DNA of 64,000 bases from Bacillota bacterium (GTDB taxonomy: Bacteria > Bacillota > Clostridia > Oscillospirales > Ruminococcaceae): NCBI GenBank assembly GCA_023396225.1, contig JAEWWT010000018.1, positions 23,205 through 87,204 of the forward strand, in the 5' to 3' direction. Made by a program: the position numbers and the translations under genes. The notes under the pieces were generated by a model. The model was not told the origin of the DNA. It did not search any database and worked only from the letters and a program-made list of their open reading frames with translations. Shown here in pieces: positions 60,567 through 64,000 of this stretch. The number at the start of each line of letters is the position of its first letter. Within the stretch, counting starts at the first letter, position 1.

Positions 60567-61736
60567 TTATGGTTTAACGCTTAAGTATTTATTGTCAGCA
60601 AACAATGCTTGCTCAACGTTATGTGCGGCTACCTGTTTCAGCTCAGCTAATACCTCAGCATAAATTTTAGCTGTGATGTCTATTGATGAGTGGCCTAGCA
60701 TTGCCGAAACTGTAGCAATATCGGCTCCCTTGTTCAGCATTATTGTGGCACATACATGGCGATGTTTGTGCAAGGTCATAAAATCGAACTCTGTTCCTTC
60801 TATAATGCGCTTAAGTGAAATGTAAACGGAATGTCTGTCACGGTAATTACCCAGCCCTGACGGGAATACCATTTCGGGGTGATCATAGTTTGCACCTAAT
60901 GCTTTGCGGAGTTTATTACAGTATTCCTTTTGCTGGTGCAGAAGATTGACACATTCATTACCGATTGCAATAGAACGCCTGCTTTTCTTCGTTTTAGGTT
61001 TTGTGAGATGGAGACCGTTAGTTGATGTCAGCGTATGTCTTACGGTAAGATACTTTTCATCAATATTTATGTCATTCCATGATAGCCCAAGGCATTCACC
61101 TATTCTAAGTCCTGTCAAGCTGAGAAAGGTTAGAATACGCTTGATGTCCTCATCGGTTTTACTGTTATGGATGAACGCAATGTACCTTTGAGCTTGTTCA
61201 ATCGTCATAGTCCATTGTTCTTCTGTTTCTTCATCTGGAGGATTAACTATGTGGTGACATGGTGATTCTTTAAGATAACCACGTTCAACAGCGAATGAAT
61301 ATGCTGCACTTAATGCCGTAGTAATTTTATGACGGGAGCCTGCCATCAGTTCATCTTGAAGAAGCTCAAGATATTCGTTTATATGAGATGGTGTAAGTTG
61401 AATGGCGAGGTAATTGCCAAACGTTGGTATTATACGTTTTTTAAATTGACATATATATGATGCAAGTGTATTTTCTTTAAGTTTTGTAACACCCTTTTGT
61501 AGGTATATTTCGATAATATCCTTAACAGTACGCGTGGGGTTATATTTATCGCCGGTTTTTACGGACTGCTCCCACACACTGGCTATATTTAATGCTACTT
61601 GCTTGGCTTCTGGGGATGATATACCTGACGGATGCCTATATGTATCTGTATATTGTTGTGGCTTACCATTCGGTTGTCTGCCAAACGTAAATACCATCTG
61701 ATATGAGCCGTTGCCTCTGTCTCGTACCGATGCCAT
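60567..61736 (-). CDS. int: Tyrosine-type site-specific integrase
   Basis: A 389-residue recombinase of the Tn916/lambda integrase type. The order is an arm-binding AP2-like N-terminus (SVRDRGNGSYQMVFTFGR), a SAM-like core-binding domain (about 70-160), and the catalytic domain with Arg in SLTGLRIGECLGL, a Lys-bearing beta-hairpin (LTKPKTKKSRRSI), HKHRHVCATIML, GHSSIDITAKIYAEV with the nucleophile Tyr. All catalytic residues appear present. Its ATG overlaps the stop of the excisionase-like gene (TAATG). It would catalyse integration and excision of the island that begins here. Confidence 0.94.
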   Translation of the reverse strand: MASVRDRGNGSYQMVFTFGRQPNGKPQQYTDTYRHPSGISSPEAKQVALNIASVWEQSVKTGDKYNPTRTVKDIIEIYLQKGVTKLKENTLASYICQFKKRIIPTFGNYLAIQLTPSHINEYLELLQDELMAGSRHKITTALSAAYSFAVERGYLKESPCHHIVNPPDEETEEQWTMTIEQAQRYIAFIHNSKTDEDIKRILTFLSLTGLRIGECLGLSWNDINIDEKYLTVRHTLTSTNGLHLTKPKTKKSRRSIAIGNECVNLLHQQKEYCNKLRKALGANYDHPEMVFPSGLGNYRDRHSVYISLKRIIEGTEFDFMTLHKHRHVCATIMLNKGADIATVSAMLGHSSIDITAKIYAEVLAELKQVAAHNVEQALFADNKYLSVKP

Positions 61737-62050
61737 TATATAATGCCACCATTGTTGGCGAAATAATCGAGAAAAGATTTCTTATATACAAGGATTTTGC
61801 CGTGCTGACCCTGGCCTGTACGGAAGTATTCGATATCGCCCCTCTGAATAAGTTCACGGACGGTATAGTACGATATACCCGGAATCAACTTAGTACATTC
61901 TTTTATTGGAATTAGATCAATCTTTGAATCTATATGTACAGTTGTTATATCATTCGTATTAAGCATTTCTGTGCGAAATACTTCGAGTGCTATTTCCATA
62001 ATATGTGGTTTGAGTGCTTCAATAATTACATTATCATTTACTTGGTTCAT
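61736..62050 (-). CDS. xis: Excisionase-like helix-turn-helix protein
   Basis: A 104-residue protein. The second half is a MerR/Xis-like winged helix: LIPIKECTKLIPGISYYTVRELIQRGDIEYFRTG, quoted only in part here as LIPGISYYTVRELIQRGD, then GKILVYKKSFLDYF. Translation is coupled to int. The usual role is to steer the integrase toward excision. GGAGG precedes the ATG. The symbol is by position and fold, not proven orthology. Confidence 0.78.
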   Translation of the reverse strand: MNQVNDNVIIEALKPHIMEIALEVFRTEMLNTNDITTVHIDSKIDLIPIKECTKLIPGISYYTVRELIQRGDIEYFRTGQGQHGKILVYKKSFLDYFANNGGII

Positions 62051-62090
62051 TTATTTACCTCCAATTGACTTTTAATTATAGACTTGATAT

Positions 62091-62219
62091 ACTAATATTA
62101 GTTTGCTACTCTTTTTATGATTTTAAATTTAGGCAAAATCATTTATGTATCAGTTTATTACATTTTACAACTTATCGTAAGTTTTGTCAATTGTTTTAAT
62201 AAATATTTCAATGTATAAT
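62091..62219. promoter_or_regulatory. Divergent control region of int/xis and the cI-like repressor
   Basis: The region holds a 12-bp palindrome ACTAATATTAGT (62091-62102), an inverted repeat AACTTA-TCG-TAAGTT (62169-62183) and the rightward promoter TTGTTT (62191-62196), 17 bases, TATAAT (62214-62219). The two palindromes are candidate repressor sites. Confidence 0.6.
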
Positions 62220-62254
62220 CAAACAAATATTACACAAAGGATATGGTGATATTG

Positions 62255-63064
62255 ATGAATACTTTCTGGGAAAAATATGAAAAGCTTTGCTTAGATAACG
62301 GGTATACTCCCACTAATGCTGCCAAGGAAATAGGTGTATCAACAGGAACTATATCAGGATGGCGTCATGGGGCAAAACCCAATAAAGCAGCGTTAAAAAA
62401 AGTTTCAAGTTTTTTTCATGTTAATGTGGAGTATTTAGTTTCAGATCAAATAGAAGTTAGTATGCAGCCATCACAAAAAACAATTGGTGAAAAGACTTTA
62501 GAAGTGTTTTCAAACTTAATGTCATTATCACAACGCTTTATTAGTTTGAGACACGGAAAACCCGTTGAACAGAATTTACTTACTGAAATTGCTCGATATG
62601 TCAATACAGATATCATTTACTTACTATCAGATAGTGCTGAATATAGTCCACTAAATATAGAATATGACAGGAGCAATCTGCTTAACCATAGAGCTTATGA
62701 TGAGATTATGAGCTTATTTGACAAGTGTACAGATGATGATAACAAGAGAAAGGTTCAGGTTCAATTATCAAAGATCGTACTTTATTGGCTTGAAAAAGAG
62801 TATAACTTAAACGAAATAAAGCAATGGAATGGTACATTAGTTGCCAAAATTGATTATATTAAATATCACAAATCACATATTAATACTACTACTGATTTTG
62901 GATTTAACTATTCAGAACTTGATTATTTTAGAGAAAAATCAATTGAAGATGGTAAGAATTTATCATTTCAATATATGCTAACTGGACAAAAAGAGCATAT
63001 TATTGATTCATTACATGATAAAATAATATGTCTTGAGAATCAGTTAATTAAATATGAGAAATAA
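62255..63064 (+). CDS. XRE-family (cI-like) transcriptional regulator
   Basis: A 269-residue protein with an N-terminal helix-turn-helix of the phage-repressor type (TPTNAAKEIGVSTGTISGWR, then AALKKVSSFFHVNVEYLV). A long helical C-terminal part follows, with a coiled-coil end. It has no LexA-like protease motif. It is divergent from xis-int, so it is the likely switch for the element. The ATG at 62255 is preferred because of the GGTGAT site. A perfect terminator follows. Confidence 0.88.
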   Translation: MNTFWEKYEKLCLDNGYTPTNAAKEIGVSTGTISGWRHGAKPNKAALKKVSSFFHVNVEYLVSDQIEVSMQPSQKTIGEKTLEVFSNLMSLSQRFISLRHGKPVEQNLLTEIARYVNTDIIYLLSDSAEYSPLNIEYDRSNLLNHRAYDEIMSLFDKCTDDDNKRKVQVQLSKIVLYWLEKEYNLNEIKQWNGTLVAKIDYIKYHKSHINTTTDFGFNYSELDYFREKSIEDGKNLSFQYMLTGQKEHIIDSLHDKIICLENQLIKYEK

Positions 63065-63102
63065 CATGAATAAATATTTTACCTGTATTAATATTAGTGA
63101 AT

Positions 63103-63148
63103 AAAAGTCAAAGAGGACCTCATTTGAGATCCTCTTTGACTTTTGTTT
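63103..63148 (+). terminator. Terminator after the cI-like gene
   Basis: AAAAGTCAAAGAGGA (63103-63117) pairs exactly with TCCTCTTTGACTTTT (63130-63144), followed by GTTTAAA. Confidence 0.9.
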
Positions 63149-63149
63149 A

Positions 63150-63506
63150 AAGATGAAAAAATGTACATAATCATTAATTTTTATACTTCACGCTGCTTTC
63201 AAGTGTTAGTAAATACTTGTGTTTACTCTGATTTTGCATACGCTGATGAAGGGTAATAAGGTTGTCGAGATTTGAAAAATACTCTGCAATTTTTTTCTGT
63301 TAATGAAGGGAAAGATACATCTATATTTTTTAGCTTTTCAAATATAGATTTGTAACACTCCCTCCCTCAACCCTCATAGCATTTTTTTTGCAAAGCTGCG
63401 TTAAACATTATTGCTGTAAACAATGGGTTATTGGCTGTGCTAAATTGGTATTGTCAAATTAGCACAGAAAAATAGCGGATTTTATTTTGGCTTTTCGAAA
63501 TTAATA
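63150..63506. other. Gene-free stretch in the island
   Basis: About 360 bases without a credible gene. An imperfect inverted repeat TGTGCTAA/TTAGCACA lies at 63437-63467. ATAGTGTA-like short repeats and a CACGCTGC string near 63189 recall the leader family, but too little is shared to call a copy. Confidence 0.45.
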
Positions 63507-63535
63507 TTGAAATTACAGAACTTATATGGTATAAT
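63507..63535 (+). promoter_or_regulatory. Promoter of the small HTH gene
   Basis: TTGAAA (63507-63512), 17 bases, TATAAT (63530-63535). It may also drive the hsdM gene downstream. Confidence 0.72.
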
Positions 63536-63582
63536 ATTCTATATAATTACTATTGCTTCACTTAAGCGAAAGGAGTTTTAAA

Positions 63583-63789
63583 ATGGCTGTCAGTTACAAA
63601 AAATTATGGCATATTCTCCTTGATAAAGAAATGATGAAGAAAGATTTACAGCAAGCAGCTGGATTAACTAAGTATGCGATGAACAAACTTAGTAATAATG
63701 AAAATGTTACAACGGAAACTATTGAAAAGATTTGTAAAGCTCTTAGTTGCAATATAGATGAAATTATGGAATTTACCTTAGACGAATAA
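63583..63789 (+). CDS. Small XRE-type HTH regulator
   Basis: A 68-residue Cro/cI-type protein that is nearly all helix-turn-helix: VSYKKLWHILLDKEMMKKDLQ, LTKYAMNKLSNNENVTTETI and ICKALSCNIDEIMEF. AAAGGAG lies before the ATG at 63583. This kind of regulator is often found just upstream of type I restriction-modification genes on mobile elements and may delay or limit their expression; that role is inferred from its position. Confidence 0.86.
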   Translation: MAVSYKKLWHILLDKEMMKKDLQQAAGLTKYAMNKLSNNENVTTETIEKICKALSCNIDEIMEFTLDE

Positions 63790-63874
63790 TCCGTTATTTT
63801 CAGAATTATACAGTAGAATGTAACATAATAAAAATTATTGACACACAACAAATAGTATATCGGAGGAAACCACA

Positions 63875-64000
63875 ATGGCAGAAAGCGAAAATAGTAAAGA
63901 CCTTTTGAGCGTTCTATGGGCAGGTGCGGATATTCTTCGTGGCAAGATGGATGCTAATGAGTATAAGAACTATCTTCTCGGAATTGTATTCTACAAGTAT
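63875..64000 (+). CDS. hsdM: Type I restriction-modification methylase HsdM (N-terminal part)
   Basis: The first 42 residues before the window ends. The sequence SKDLLSVLWAGADILRGKMD and YKNYLLGIVFYKY is the conserved start of the HsdM N-terminal domain, which would methylate adenine in a bipartite site with HsdS. CGGAGG precedes the ATG. hsdS and hsdR are expected beyond the window. Confidence 0.9.
   Translation, partial: MAESENSKDLLSVLWAGADILRGKMDANEYKNYLLGIVFYKY

Noticed and set aside
63180..63200. An eighth leader-family copy (TTCACGCTGC near 63187)
   Set aside because: Only the TTCACGCTGC core is shared, and no downstream arm or ribosome site follows within the usual distance.
1..64000. 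tRNA, rRNA, tmRNA or SRP RNA genes
   Set aside because: I looked for TTCGAAT-type T-arms and rRNA motifs on both strands and saw none; a dedicated scan would be more sensitive.

Overview
The window looks like a chromosome segment of a low-GC anaerobic Firmicute close to Ruminococcus (Oscillospiraceae). The evidence is AT-rich intergenic DNA, strong AGGAGG-type ribosome sites with frequent TTG and GTG starts, Rex-controlled AdhE, formate-tetrahydrofolate ligase, an ECF transporter module, a KtrB-like potassium channel, and clostridial families such as DUF6062, DUF5711 and the CmpB-like membrane family. The genus is an inference from gene content; no rRNA or tRNA gene is present to test it.

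Layout. 1-1756: secD-secF on the minus strand. 1824-8000: rlmB with a repetitive charged N-terminus, a 935-residue membrane protein that looks like a P-type ATPase without its catalytic motifs, and feoB. 8003-16555: mostly minus-strand genes (DUF6062, an OGG1-type glycosylase, a tautomerase, a phosphoesterase, a Tyr-rich secreted repeat protein, unknown proteins), with a D,D-carboxypeptidase and a small membrane protein on plus. 16724-24095: a small plus-strand ORF that has no stop codon before its terminator, then adhE with a perfect Rex operator, rex, icd, a DUF3795 protein and aconitase. 24403-38858: GNAT acetyltransferase, a eukaryote-type hisA, ahcY, rhomboid, a FtsW/RodA protein (minus), fhs, a GGDEF protein, cdd, ruvC-ruvA-phosphatase-ruvB, glmM, and an RlmI-like methyltransferase. 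39055-51723: a LURP-one protein, ecfA1-ecfA2-ecfT-truA, DUF5711, cvpA, clpE, a CmpB-like protein, ktrB, trmN6, rsmI. 51823-57922: apgM, a 40-residue Asn/Gln peptide, a nuclease-like protein, a linked radical-SAM/TIGR03915 pair, and a DUF1963 protein. 58114-59213: rplM-rpsI with promoter and terminator. 59240 to the end: accessory DNA, with a decayed IS3-family element, int-xis and a divergent cI-like regulator, a small HTH gene and the start of a type I restriction-modification hsdM. This is probably the integrase end of an element inserted at rpsI.

How the genes fit together. AdhE, Rex, aconitase and isocitrate dehydrogenase form a fermentation and redox block: Rex senses NADH/NAD+, AdhE reoxidises NADH, and acn plus icd supply 2-oxoglutarate and NADPH. 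RuvABC, the glycosylase and the radical-SAM pair are DNA repair. RlmB, TruA, RsmI, TrmN6, L13 and S9 are translation. GlmM, the carboxypeptidase and the FtsW/RodA protein are envelope synthesis.

The most interesting non-coding signal is a recurring 5' leader, a GTGAAAA/TTTTCAC-type hairpin followed by GCTATTTGTT and often a complementary AACAAATAGC just before the Shine-Dalgarno. It precedes at least seven unrelated genes on both strands. Other dispersed structures are two copies of a 113-115 bp MITE-like repeat, two genes whose Shine-Dalgarno and start codon are separated by a hairpin, and a 667 bp composite inverted repeat between two convergent genes whose arms show compensatory changes.
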